DNA of 57,642 bases from Lachnospiraceae bacterium (GTDB taxonomy: Bacteria; Bacillota; Clostridia; Lachnospirales; Lachnospiraceae), in the NCBI GenBank assembly GCA_016291655.1, contig JAEEYF010000039.1:1-57642 (forward strand), in the 5' to 3' direction. Numbering within the stretch: the first letter of the stretch is position 1; the number at the start of each line of letters is the position of its first letter. Of this stretch, positions 16,850-25,202 are shown piece after piece. Position numbers and translations under genes: made by a program. The notes under the pieces were generated by a model. It searched no databases. It saw nothing but the letters and a program-made list of their open reading frames with translations, and had not been told where the DNA came from.

Positions 16850-19800
16850 TTAAAAAGTTATTCTGATCTGCTCGGATCCGTACTTTTCCTTTAATCTGTC
16901 GGCAAGATCGCCGCTCAGATCGACGGACATGCTTCTGCTCATTTTTTTGATCTGTTTTTCTTCATCGAGGTAAACGACAACGTCGGATCTGCCGTCGCTC
17001 TTCTTGAGTATTTCATGAAGCTCCTGTTCCGCTTTGCCGTATTCCTCCATATTTTTAAACCTGATCCAGAGTTTTCCCGGGATCTCATCCAGCCTTTCGA
17101 TCTCTGAAAGGATGATCTTGGCTCCCCGCTCCTCATCAATGGATATGCGTCCCTTGATCATCACCTTCTCGTCAGTGACCAGCAGCTTCCTGTTCTTCTC
17201 AAAATCCCTCGGAAATACGATGATCTCGCAAACGCCGTAAATGTCTTCGATCGTCACAAAAGCCATGGTCTGATTGTTCTTTGTCACCTTTCTGGTAACT
17301 ACCGTGATCACTCCGCCGATGGTGACATTCTGTCCGTCGGTCACCTTTATCTCTCCGGTTTCCTCATCCGCCTTCATGTCCGCGGTCGTAGTGTCACAAT
17401 GCTTTTTCATGATATCGATATAGTTCTCCAGCGGATGCCCGCTGACATAGAGATCCAGTACCTCCTTTTCATATGCAAGAAGCTCGTCCTTGCCGAACTC
17501 GCCCACATCGGGAAGCGGTGTTTCCATAGCTTCCCTCTCCTCGGGCTCAAGGAAATCAAAGAATGACATCTGGCCCGTGATCTCCTTTTTGTGCTCGGCC
17601 GCCGCATCATCCATGATGATCTGGTAAACCTGAAGCAGTTGTTTTCTTGTTCCCGGCAGTGAATCAAAAGCCCCCGCCTTGATCAGATTTTCGACGGTAC
17701 GCTTGTTGACGCCGATGGGAATGCATCTCTTCACAAAATCCTTAAGCGAGGTGAACTGACCGCCCGCTTTTCTCTCGTTTTCTATATCTTCAACGATCTG
17801 TCTTCCGACGCCCTTGATGGCGGAAAGTCCGTATCTTATGGATCTGCCGCGCACGGAAAAGCCCACTCCGCTCTCGTTTACATCGGGCGGCAAAACACTG
17901 ACGCCCATCTTCTTACAGGTGTACATATAGTCCGTGACTTTGCTCGTATTGTCCATGATGGAGGTCATGAGCGCAGCCATAAATTCAACGGGATAATAGT
18001 ATTTCAGATAGGCAGTCTGATAGGAAACCACGGCATAGCAGGCAGCATGAGCCTTATTGAAGGCATATTTCGCAAAGTCGGTCATTTCATCATAAATATG
18101 ATTTGCCACGTCAGCCGAAATCCCGTTTGCCTCGCAGCCGGGAACGTTTTCTTCCTTGTTTCCGTGAACGAAATTCTCTCGTTCCTTTGCCATCACATCT
18201 GCCTTTTTCTTTGCCATGGCACGACGCACCAGATCGCTCCTTCCGTAGGAATAGCCCGCGAGATCGCGCACGATCTGCATAACCTGCTCCTGATAGACTA
18301 TACAGCCGTAGGTCGTTTCGAGTATGGGTTTCAGAGCCTCGCAATCATAGGTGATGGAAGCTCTGTCCTGTTTTCCTTTAATATACTTGGGTATAAAATC
18401 CATGGGACCGGGACGATAGAGAGATATGCCCGCTATAACATCTTCGATGGAGGAAGGCTTGAGTTCCTTCATGAATCCGGTCATTCCCTTGCTTTCAAGC
18501 TGGAAAACACCTTCCGTCTTGGCTTGAGAGATCATCTCAAACACATTTTTGTCATCGTACGGAATGTCCTTGATCGAGAATTTCTTCTCTCCCGGTTTTT
18601 TATTTTTGTTAACAAAATTCTCCGCGTCCTTGATGACCGTGAGGGTCCTGAGGCCGAGGAAATCCATCTTCAGAAGTCCCAGATGCTCGCATTCCGTCAT
18701 ATTGAACTGGGTTGTAACGGAGCCGTCGGCCGCACAGGATAGGGGAACATATTCATCCACGGGCGCATTGCTGATGATAACTCCGGCCGCATGCATCGAG
18801 GTGTGGCGTGGCAAGCCCTCCACAGCCTTGGCCAAATCCAGCAGATTCCTGATCTCCGGATCCTCATTGTACATTTTCTTCAGATCGGAGCTCTTTACAA
18901 GCGCATCACTGATAGTGATGTTCAGCTCATTGGGCACCAGCTTTGCCACAACATCCACCTTGGAATAAGGCAGATCCAGCGCTCTTCCCACGTCTCTGAT
19001 GGCATTCTTTGCCGCGAGCGTTCCGAAGGTCACGATCTGACACACCCTGTCACGACCGTACTTACGAACGACATAATCTATGACCTCCTGCCTTCTTTCA
19101 TAGCAGAAATCTATATCGAAATCGGGCATGGAAACACGCTCCGGATTAAGGAAACGCTCAAACAGCAGGTTGTATCTGATGGGATCGATGTCCGTGATCT
19201 CAAGGCAGTAAGCCGCGATACTTCCCGCGCCGCTCCCTCTTCCGGGTCCAACGGGAATGTCATTGTCCTTGGCATATTTTATAAAATCCCAAACGATGAG
19301 AAAATAATCTATGAACCCCATATCATGAACGATATTGAGCTCATAATCGAGTCTTTCCTTAAGCTCGGGAGTTACGTCTTTATATCTTTTCTTAAGCCCT
19401 TCATTGCACAGAAACTGAAGATAGCTCCATGCGTCATAGCCCTCCGGCACATCGTATTTCGGCAGTTTGTAATGGCCGAACTCAAAGTCCACATTGCAGC
19501 GCTCGGCTATCTTGCAGGTATTTTCCAAAGCCTCCGGTGCATAGGGGAACAGTGCCGCCATCTCCTCCTCGGATTTAAGGTAGAACTGGCCGCCTTCATA
19601 ACGCATCCTGTCCTCATCCTGCACCTTTCTCTGAGTCTGTATGCAGAGCAGGATGTCGTGGGGTATGGCGTCCTCCGCGCGGATGTAATGAGAATCGTTT
19701 GTGCATATAAGGTCTATGCCTGTTTCTTCATGCATACGCATAAGGTAGGCATTGACGGTCTTTTGCTCGGGAATCCCGTGATCCTGAAGTTCCAGAAAGA

Positions 19801-20311
19801 AATTGCCCCGTCCGAAGATACGTTCCAGGCGCAAAGCCGCTTCCTTACCCTCTTCATACATGTCCCTTTTAAGGTAATTCGCCACCTCTCCCGCCAGGCA
19901 GGCGGAAGTGCATATGATGCCCTCGTGGTATTTTTCCAGAACTTCCATGTCCACCCTCGGCTTGTAATAGAAGCCCTCCGTAAAACCGATGGACACTATC
20001 TTGATAAGGTTATGGTAACCCTTATCGTTTTCAGCAAGCAGGATCAGATGTCTGTATCTCTCATCGGAAACGGAACCGCTCTTTTCAAAACGCGAGCCCG
20101 GCGCAACATAGACCTCACAGCCTATGATGGGCTTGATCCCCGCTTCCTTACAAGCTGTCCAGAACTCGACAACCCCGTACATAACACCATGATCGGTGAT
20201 CGCCAGTGCTTTCATTCCAAGTTCCTTGGCTCTTGCCACCAGCGGCTTGATCTGGGCCAGACCGTCCAGCAGCGAATATCCGGTATGTACATGCAGATGT
20301 GTAAAACTCAT
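16850..20311 (-). CDS. dnaE: DNA polymerase III alpha subunit, DnaE type
   Basis: 1153 residues from the ATG at 20311 (AGGGGTGATATTT upstream). Order: PHP domain with THLHVHTGYSLLDG at the very N-terminus, the palm with catalytic Asp residues in MPDFDIDFCYERR, the fingers, helix-hairpin-helix repeats (IPIGVNKRTVENLIKAGAFDSLPGTRKQL), and an OB fold (VTIGGVITVVTRKV). The layout is that of DnaE1. Its size matches E. coli DnaE. In Firmicutes this polymerase works at the replication fork, often together with PolC, which is not in this window. Confidence 0.97.
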   Translation of the reverse strand: MSFTHLHVHTGYSLLDGLAQIKPLVARAKELGMKALAITDHGVMYGVVEFWTACKEAGIKPIIGCEVYVAPGSRFEKSGSVSDERYRHLILLAENDKGYHNLIKIVSIGFTEGFYYKPRVDMEVLEKYHEGIICTSACLAGEVANYLKRDMYEEGKEAALRLERIFGRGNFFLELQDHGIPEQKTVNAYLMRMHEETGIDLICTNDSHYIRAEDAIPHDILLCIQTQRKVQDEDRMRYEGGQFYLKSEEEMAALFPYAPEALENTCKIAERCNVDFEFGHYKLPKYDVPEGYDAWSYLQFLCNEGLKKRYKDVTPELKERLDYELNIVHDMGFIDYFLIVWDFIKYAKDNDIPVGPGRGSGAGSIAAYCLEITDIDPIRYNLLFERFLNPERVSMPDFDIDFCYERRQEVIDYVVRKYGRDRVCQIVTFGTLAAKNAIRDVGRALDLPYSKVDVVAKLVPNELNITISDALVKSSDLKKMYNEDPEIRNLLDLAKAVEGLPRHTSMHAAGVIISNAPVDEYVPLSCAADGSVTTQFNMTECEHLGLLKMDFLGLRTLTVIKDAENFVNKNKKPGEKKFSIKDIPYDDKNVFEMISQAKTEGVFQLESKGMTGFMKELKPSSIEDVIAGISLYRPGPMDFIPKYIKGKQDRASITYDCEALKPILETTYGCIVYQEQVMQIVRDLAGYSYGRSDLVRRAMAKKKADVMAKERENFVHGNKEENVPGCEANGISADVANHIYDEMTDFAKYAFNKAHAACYAVVSYQTAYLKYYYPVEFMAALMTSIMDNTSKVTDYMYTCKKMGVSVLPPDVNESGVGFSVRGRSIRYGLSAIKGVGRQIVEDIENERKAGGQFTSLKDFVKRCIPIGVNKRTVENLIKAGAFDSLPGTRKQLLQVYQIIMDDAAAEHKKEITGQMSFFDFLEPEEREAMETPLPDVGEFGKDELLAYEKEVLDLYVSGHPLENYIDIMKKHCDTTTADMKADEETGEIKVTDGQNVTIGGVITVVTRKVTKNNQTMAFVTIEDIYGVCEIIVFPRDFEKNRKLLVTDEKVMIKGRISIDEERGAKIILSEIERLDEIPGKLWIRFKNMEEYGKAEQELHEILKKSDGRSDVVVYLDEEKQIKKMSRSMSVDLSGDLADRLKEKYGSEQIRITF

Positions 20312-20350
20312 AAATATCACCCCTAAAACAACGGTAAGTTCCCGTCATCA

Positions 20351-20382
20351 GATAAAAAAAACCTCATTCAAAACGAATGAGG
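20351..20382 (-). terminator. Terminator after the HPr-like gene
   Basis: Eight-bp stem CCTCATTC (20362-20369) with GAATGAGG (20375-20382), loop AAAAC, followed on the minus strand by T8. A promoter just upstream would start within this stem; see the next entry. Confidence 0.85.
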
Positions 20383-20384
20383 CT

Positions 20385-20412
20385 ATTATAGCATAAAACA
20401 GATCAAAACCAA
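20385..20412 (-). promoter_or_regulatory. Promoter of dnaE, overlapping the upstream terminator
   Basis: Minus strand: TTGGTT (20412-20407), 16-bp spacer, TATAAT (20390-20385). The predicted start, near 20378, falls inside the first arm of the terminator stem. New transcripts would therefore lack half the stem and escape it, while read-through from the HPr-like gene would still stop. Confidence 0.5.
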
Positions 20413-20414
20413 AG

Positions 20415-20672
20415 TTATTTAGCGCCCGTAAGAAGATTTTGCACTTCTCTGCTCGCTGCTTCTTCATCGGCTCCGTCAGCAACTATCGTTACAACTTCCC
20501 CGTCGATGATACGTAAGGTCATAACTCCCATAATGCTCTTGGCATTGATAAGTTTGTCGGTCTGTTCTACAAATACTCTTGCATCATACTTACTGGCGGT
20601 CTGCACAAGAAGAGCTGCCGGTGTTACATCCATCTTGGATGTCTTTGCTATTGTGATTTGATTTCTGATCAT
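20415..20672 (-). CDS. HPr-family protein lacking the active-site histidine (Crh-like)
   Basis: 85 residues aligning end to end with HPr. The position of the PTS histidine (His15) is Asp15 (SKMDVTPAALLVQ). Ser46 in INAKSIMGVM, the target of HPr kinase, is kept with its whole environment. It therefore cannot carry PTS phosphate but could be phosphorylated by HprK, encoded at 24237 in the same cluster, and act as a CcpA co-effector like Bacillus Crh. Crh also follows whiA (yvcL) in Bacillus. The start overlaps the whiA stop by 4 bp. A true PTS HPr is not in this window. Confidence 0.9.
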   Translation of the reverse strand: MIRNQITIAKTSKMDVTPAALLVQTASKYDARVFVEQTDKLINAKSIMGVMTLRIIDGEVVTIVADGADEEAASREVQNLLTGAK

Positions 20673-21493
20673 TGGTGTTCCTCTTTTCCTTTCAAGTCGC
20701 GAACTAAAGCAATTAGTTTTTCAAGCCTGTGATTAACCCCTGACCTTCCGAGTTTGGGTTCTGTCATCTCTCCCAGCTCCGAAAGTGATTTTTCAGGATA
20801 CTCTGTTCTGAGTTTTGCAATAATCTGCAACGCTTCGGGAAGTGTCTTAAGAATGTTGTTTTCTTCCAGATACCTGACGCATTCGCATGCATATTCCGAA
20901 GCTGTAGCTGTTTTTCTCAAATTGGCTGTTTCGCAATTAACCTTGCGATTAACACTGTTCCTGACTTCCTTAAGGATTCTCGCGTTTTCAAATTTCATAA
21001 GCGAAACGTGGGCTTCCATTATATTAAGAAGATCGCTGATCTTGTCAGCGTCCTTAAAATAAAGTCGAAATCTTTTGCCCGCTGATGTGATCTTTCCGAC
21101 CACGTCGAAAGCCATTGCCGCGTTGTACAGAAGTTCTATGCCTGAGCGCGTGGCGGAAACGAACTGAAGGTGATACTCACTTTCGGGATCCGTAATGCTG
21201 CCCGCTGCCAGAAAAGCTCCCCTTAAGAAACTTCTTTTGCAGCAATTTCTGCCGATGATGTCCATGTCCTTCAGGAAAAGCAAGCCGTTAGCGTCCTCAA
21301 GGCCGCATGCTGTTCTGCAGTTTTCCCTGCCACCTAAATCATCGGTTAATGATTTTAAGACAGACATATTACATTTGTCAACAGATTTTTTTTGACCGAA
21401 TAAAATATATCCCGCGAGTTCCGCTATTTTACAATGCTTTGGGATCGGCATTATTTCCGATAATTCATTTTTAACTTCATCACTGAATGACAT
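20669..21493 (-). CDS. whiA: Cell division/DNA-binding regulator WhiA
   Basis: 274 residues, somewhat shorter than the common 300-320. The N-terminal part is the degenerate LAGLIDADG-like domain (FSDEVKNELSEI, ELAGYILFGQKK, RSFLRGAFLAAGSITDPE). The C-terminal helix-turn-helix contains LSELGEMTEPKLGRSGVNHRLEKL. WhiA binds DNA and affects cell division and chromosome segregation in Firmicutes. It overlaps the HPr-like gene and abuts rapZ. The gene yvcK, normally between rapZ and whiA, is absent here. Confidence 0.94.
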   Translation of the reverse strand: MSFSDEVKNELSEIMPIPKHCKIAELAGYILFGQKKSVDKCNMSVLKSLTDDLGGRENCRTACGLEDANGLLFLKDMDIIGRNCCKRSFLRGAFLAAGSITDPESEYHLQFVSATRSGIELLYNAAMAFDVVGKITSAGKRFRLYFKDADKISDLLNIMEAHVSLMKFENARILKEVRNSVNRKVNCETANLRKTATASEYACECVRYLEENNILKTLPEALQIIAKLRTEYPEKSLSELGEMTEPKLGRSGVNHRLEKLIALVRDLKGKEEHQ

Positions 21494-22350
21494 TACTTAT
21501 TTATATCCCTATGATCGACCTTTACGGAATACTCCGCCCCCTCGAGCATCTCATAAAGAGCGTTCGCAACGGTGACCGACCTGTGCTTTCCTCCGGTACA
21601 GCCTATGGCTATGACCAGACCGTTCTTACCTTCGTTGATATAATTGGGTATCAAAAACTCCACCATGTCTATGAGCTTTGTAATGAACTCATTAAACTTG
21701 GGGCTGTTGGTAACGTATTCGCGCACCTCAGGATCCATACCCGTTTTATGCTTAAGACTGTGGACATAGTAAGGGTTTGCAAGAAAACGGACATCCAAAA
21801 CCATGTCAGCATCCACGGGAATGCCGTACTTAAATCCAAAGGACAATACCGTAACAAAGAAATTCTTAAAGCCCTTGTTCTTAACGAATATGCCGTCTAT
21901 CTGCTGTTTAAGATCCCTGATGAGCAAAGTGCTGGTGTCAAGAACATAGTCCGCTTTTCCCTTGAGAAATGCAATCTTCCTGCGTTCCTCCTCGATACCT
22001 GTCTCCACTCTGCCGTTCCCGGCAAGGGGATGGTTTCTTCTCGTTTCTTTAAATCTCTTTATGAGCACTTCATCTGAGGCATCGAGAAACAGGATCTCAT
22101 ATTTTATACGCATCTCTCTGAGCTCGGTCAGCACCGGCTCCACTTCTTCAAGTGCATGTCCGCTTCTGATGTCGACCCCTATCGCTATCTTGTCGAAATC
22201 TCCTTTGTTGGTAGTCTCCGCAATCTGCGCAAACTTGGAGATGAGCTGCACGGGAAGATTGTCCGCGCAAAAATAGCCCGCATCTTCAAGCATATTAAGT
22301 ACCGATGATTTTCCCGCTCCGGACATTCCGGTAACAATTACAAATCTCAT
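21493..22350 (-). CDS. rapZ: Nucleotide-binding RapZ/YvcJ family protein
   Basis: 285 residues, normal length. Walker A GMSGAGKS (residues 8-15), the YFCADNLP motif, and the C-terminal TNSPKFNEFI and GCTGGKHRSV segments are diagnostic. In Proteobacteria RapZ controls glmS small RNAs; in Firmicutes YvcJ has a less clear role in cell-wall precursors and competence. It directly precedes whiA, sharing the start/stop junction. Confidence 0.94.
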   Translation of the reverse strand: MRFVIVTGMSGAGKSSVLNMLEDAGYFCADNLPVQLISKFAQIAETTNKGDFDKIAIGVDIRSGHALEEVEPVLTELREMRIKYEILFLDASDEVLIKRFKETRRNHPLAGNGRVETGIEEERRKIAFLKGKADYVLDTSTLLIRDLKQQIDGIFVKNKGFKNFFVTVLSFGFKYGIPVDADMVLDVRFLANPYYVHSLKHKTGMDPEVREYVTNSPKFNEFITKLIDMVEFLIPNYINEGKNGLVIAIGCTGGKHRSVTVANALYEMLEGAEYSVKVDHRDINK

Positions 22351-22359
22351 ACGATCCCC

Positions 22360-23295
22360 TTATCTCATTATCTTGACCTCGGGCTCAAGCATTACTCCCG
22401 AGTTTTCATACACCTTTTGTCTCACTGCTTCTATGAGTGCCTCCACATCCGCCGCTGTGGCATTTCCGGTGTTAACGATAAAGCCCGCGTGTTTCTCGGA
22501 CACCATCGCTCCTCCGATCTTAAAGCCTTTGAGTCCTGCTTCTTCGATCAGTTTGCCGGCAAAATTGCCCTCCGGCCTTTTAAAGGTACTCCCCGCACTG
22601 GGAAGCTCCAGAGGCTGCTTTTCAATCCTTCTTTTTTTGTATTCCTCCATCATGGTCCTGATGGGTATTCTGGGATAAACCATCAAACGAAAAGCCCCGT
22701 CCAGAATGATCTCGTCGCTGCCCACAAACCTGCTGGTCCTGTAGCCCAGCTTCAGTTCCTCCTTGGTATATTCTTCCAGATGCCCGTCGGGAGTCAACGC
22801 CTTTGCGGAAAATATGCAATTCTTGATCTCCGCCCCGTAGGCCCCGGCATTCATATAAATACCGCCGCCGAGACTGCCGGGTATCCCATGGGCAAATTCC
22901 AGCCCCGTAAAGCCTTTCTTCAAGGCATATACGGACAGAGCAGCCATGGACACTCCCGCTCCCGCAGTGATCAGAGCGGTTCCGTCGTTAATATCCTCTT
23001 CTATGGAGATCTCATTAAACTTACCGCCGAGCCGGATCACCACACCGTCATAACCGTCATCCGGCGCAAGAACGTTGGTCCCGTTTCCGAGGATGTACCA
23101 CTTTATGTTCATTTCCTTGCAGACAGAGATGATCTCCTTAAGTTCCGTCAGATTCTCCGCTATGACATAAAAAGCCGCCGGACCACCGATCCTGAAACTG
23201 GTATGTCCGGAAAGCGGTTCATCGAGGAACACGTTTTTCAGGTCCAATATTCCCGACAGTTTTTCTGTTAATATCGATCTGTCAATCAGTAACAT
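22360..23295 (-). CDS. murB: UDP-N-acetylenolpyruvoylglucosamine reductase
   Basis: 311 residues. It reduces UDP-GlcNAc-enolpyruvate to UDP-MurNAc with NADPH and FAD. FAD-binding segments NGTNVLAPDDGYDGVVIRLG and GIPGSLGGGIYMNAGAYG, the catalytic Ser in SAGSTFKRPEG, and the terminal Glu in MLEPEVKIM are present (type II, Gram-positive form). The start overlaps the glucokinase stop by 14 bp, suggesting coupled translation. Confidence 0.95.
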   Translation of the reverse strand: MLLIDRSILTEKLSGILDLKNVFLDEPLSGHTSFRIGGPAAFYVIAENLTELKEIISVCKEMNIKWYILGNGTNVLAPDDGYDGVVIRLGGKFNEISIEEDINDGTALITAGAGVSMAALSVYALKKGFTGLEFAHGIPGSLGGGIYMNAGAYGAEIKNCIFSAKALTPDGHLEEYTKEELKLGYRTSRFVGSDEIILDGAFRLMVYPRIPIRTMMEEYKKRRIEKQPLELPSAGSTFKRPEGNFAGKLIEEAGLKGFKIGGAMVSEKHAGFIVNTGNATAADVEALIEAVRQKVYENSGVMLEPEVKIMR

Positions 23296-24223
23296 CCAGC
23301 ATCATCCTCGCACAACCGTAAATACCCGCATCATTTCCCAACATAGCGGCTCTGATCTCCGTGTTCTGCAATGCATTCATAATATTGGGACCGTAATGCT
23401 TTTTAATGGTGTCTGTCAATATGTCTCCCGCCTTGGAAACTCCGCCGCCGATAACGAAGCACTCAGGGTCAACGGAAGCAGCCACATGTGAAAGTGCGCG
23501 GGCAAGTATCTCACAGACCTCGTCCACCACATTGAGTGCTGCTTTGTCTCCCGCCTTAGCCGCATCGAATACGTCCTTGGCAGTGATCTCATCGATCTTT
23601 GCAAGCATGGAGGAAGGATCCTTCTTTGCAGCTTCCGCGCCGAGGTAAGCTATGCCCGTTGCAGAAGCATATTGCTCGAGATGACCGTGGCCTCCGCAGC
23701 CGCAGATCCTTGTTTCGTCTTCGTTCATGCGGATGTGACCTATCTCACCGCCGCCGCCGTGTGCACCCGCGCGGATCTTACCGTCCAGGATAACTCCGCC
23801 GCCGACGCCTGTTCCCAGAGTAACCATTACTATATCATTGCAGCCTCTGCCGCCGCCTCTCCACATTTCGCCGAGAGCAGCAACATTCGCATCGTTTGCC
23901 GCGCGAACGGGAAGTCCCAGCAGTGCCGTGAACTTTTCATTAACGTTAAAGACTCCCCAACCGAGGTTTGCACACTTAAGGACCGTTCCGTCCTTGGTGA
24001 TGGGTCCGGGAACGCCTACGCCAAGTCCCAGCACCTCACTCTTATCAAGCCCTCTCTCGACCATCTTCTGTTTAACCGCATTGACAACATCTTCGGGAAC
24101 CGAGCTCCCGTTGTCCTCCCTGTTGGTCTTTATCTCCCACTTCTCAAGTAATTCTCCTCCATCGGTGAATAAACCGAGCTTCACGGTAGTTCCACCGATA
24201 TCTGCTCCGAAAAGATACTTCAT
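23282..24223 (-). CDS. glcK: ROK-family glucokinase
   Basis: 313 residues. ATP motif GADIGGTTVKLG (residues 5-16), ROK signature GTGVGGGVILDG, and the catalytic Asp in AANDANVAALGE. The zinc motif normally C-x-C-G-x-x-G-C-x-E reads CGCGGHGHLEQYAS, so the third Cys is His; His can still bind zinc. It probably makes glucose 6-phosphate, feeding pfkA and the pyrophosphate enzyme elsewhere in this window. Other sugar kinases of the ROK family cannot be excluded. Confidence 0.88.
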   Translation of the reverse strand: MKYLFGADIGGTTVKLGLFTDGGELLEKWEIKTNREDNGSSVPEDVVNAVKQKMVERGLDKSEVLGLGVGVPGPITKDGTVLKCANLGWGVFNVNEKFTALLGLPVRAANDANVAALGEMWRGGGRGCNDIVMVTLGTGVGGGVILDGKIRAGAHGGGGEIGHIRMNEDETRICGCGGHGHLEQYASATGIAYLGAEAAKKDPSSMLAKIDEITAKDVFDAAKAGDKAALNVVDEVCEILARALSHVAASVDPECFVIGGGVSKAGDILTDTIKKHYGPNIMNALQNTEIRAAMLGNDAGIYGCARMMLDVTD

Positions 24224-24236
24224 TTCAAATCCCCCT

Positions 24237-25199
24237 TCAATCTTCTATATCGTCATCATCTTCATCTTGATCTCTGTTCATGCCGTTCATGATATTCTCG
24301 GTTACTCTCTTTGAGAATTCCTTGGCGGCATTATAGCCCATCTTCTTCTGTCTGTGGTTGACTGCCGCTGATTCAACGATAATGGCCAGGTTACGGCCGG
24401 GTCTGATGGGCAGATCCTGACATACCACCTTGTTTCCGAGAAACTCGGTGAACTTGTCCTCAAGTCCCATCCTGTCATATTCCTTATCCTTGACCCAATC
24501 CTCAAGACGGATCACAAGATCTATCTGCTGGGTATTCTTAACGCTTTCAATACCGAAGAGAGTTTTAACATCGATGATGCCTATGCCTCTGAGCTCGATC
24601 AGATGTCTGGTGATCGCAGGCGCAGAGCCTATGAGCGTTGCGTCGCTCACCTTTTTGATCTCAACCACATCGTCCGCAACAAGTCGATGACCGCGCTTGA
24701 TGAGTTCAAGGGCAGCCTCGCTCTTACCTATGCCCGACTCTCCTATGATGAGTATTCCTTCGCCGAATACATCCACAAGAACGCCGTGGATAGAGATCCT
24801 GGGCGCAAGTTCCACCTTAAGCCATCTCAGTACTTCGCCTTCAAAATCCGAAGTCGCTTTTTTGCTGGAAAGGATGGGGATACCCTTCTGTACGGCAACT
24901 TCCCTGACCTTTTCATCGGGTAATATGCCTCGGCACCACACGATACAGGGGATACTGAAGCCCATGAGTTTCGTCAGCACCTCAAGTCCCTTGTCCTCCA
25001 TCTTCTCCATATATGCATGCTCTACATGGCCTATGATCTGTATCCTTTCGCAATTAAAGTAGTCATAGAAGCCTACCAGCTGCAGAGCGGGTCTGTTGAT
25101 CTCGGGCTCACTGATCTTCTTGCCCTTTAGATCGATCTCGGGAGTGAGGTTTTCGAGTCCCATGGATTCAATAAATTTCTTGATGCTTACGCTATACAT
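24237..25199 (-). CDS. hprK: HPr kinase/phosphorylase
   Basis: 320 residues, normal. It phosphorylates Ser46 of HPr and Crh-like proteins in response to glycolytic intermediates. P-loop GESGIGKS (residues 153-160), LVADDVVEIKK, and the HprK signature ELRGIGIIDVKTLFG are intact, as is the C-terminal VESAAVNHRQKKMGYNAA. Its likely target, the Asp15 HPr paralogue, is at 20415. The C-terminus is unusually acidic (DQDEDDDDIED). SD AAAGGATTGAGC overlaps the uvrC stop. Confidence 0.96.
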   Translation of the reverse strand: MYSVSIKKFIESMGLENLTPEIDLKGKKISEPEINRPALQLVGFYDYFNCERIQIIGHVEHAYMEKMEDKGLEVLTKLMGFSIPCIVWCRGILPDEKVREVAVQKGIPILSSKKATSDFEGEVLRWLKVELAPRISIHGVLVDVFGEGILIIGESGIGKSEAALELIKRGHRLVADDVVEIKKVSDATLIGSAPAITRHLIELRGIGIIDVKTLFGIESVKNTQQIDLVIRLEDWVKDKEYDRMGLEDKFTEFLGNKVVCQDLPIRPGRNLAIIVESAAVNHRQKKMGYNAAKEFSKRVTENIMNGMNRDQDEDDDDIED

Positions 25200-25202
25200 T
25201 GC

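Noticed and set aside
18791-20326. 511-codon open frame antisense to dnaE
   Set aside because: It mirrors dnaE codons in frame, has no ribosome binding site and no recognisable protein motif; dnaE on the other strand is certain.
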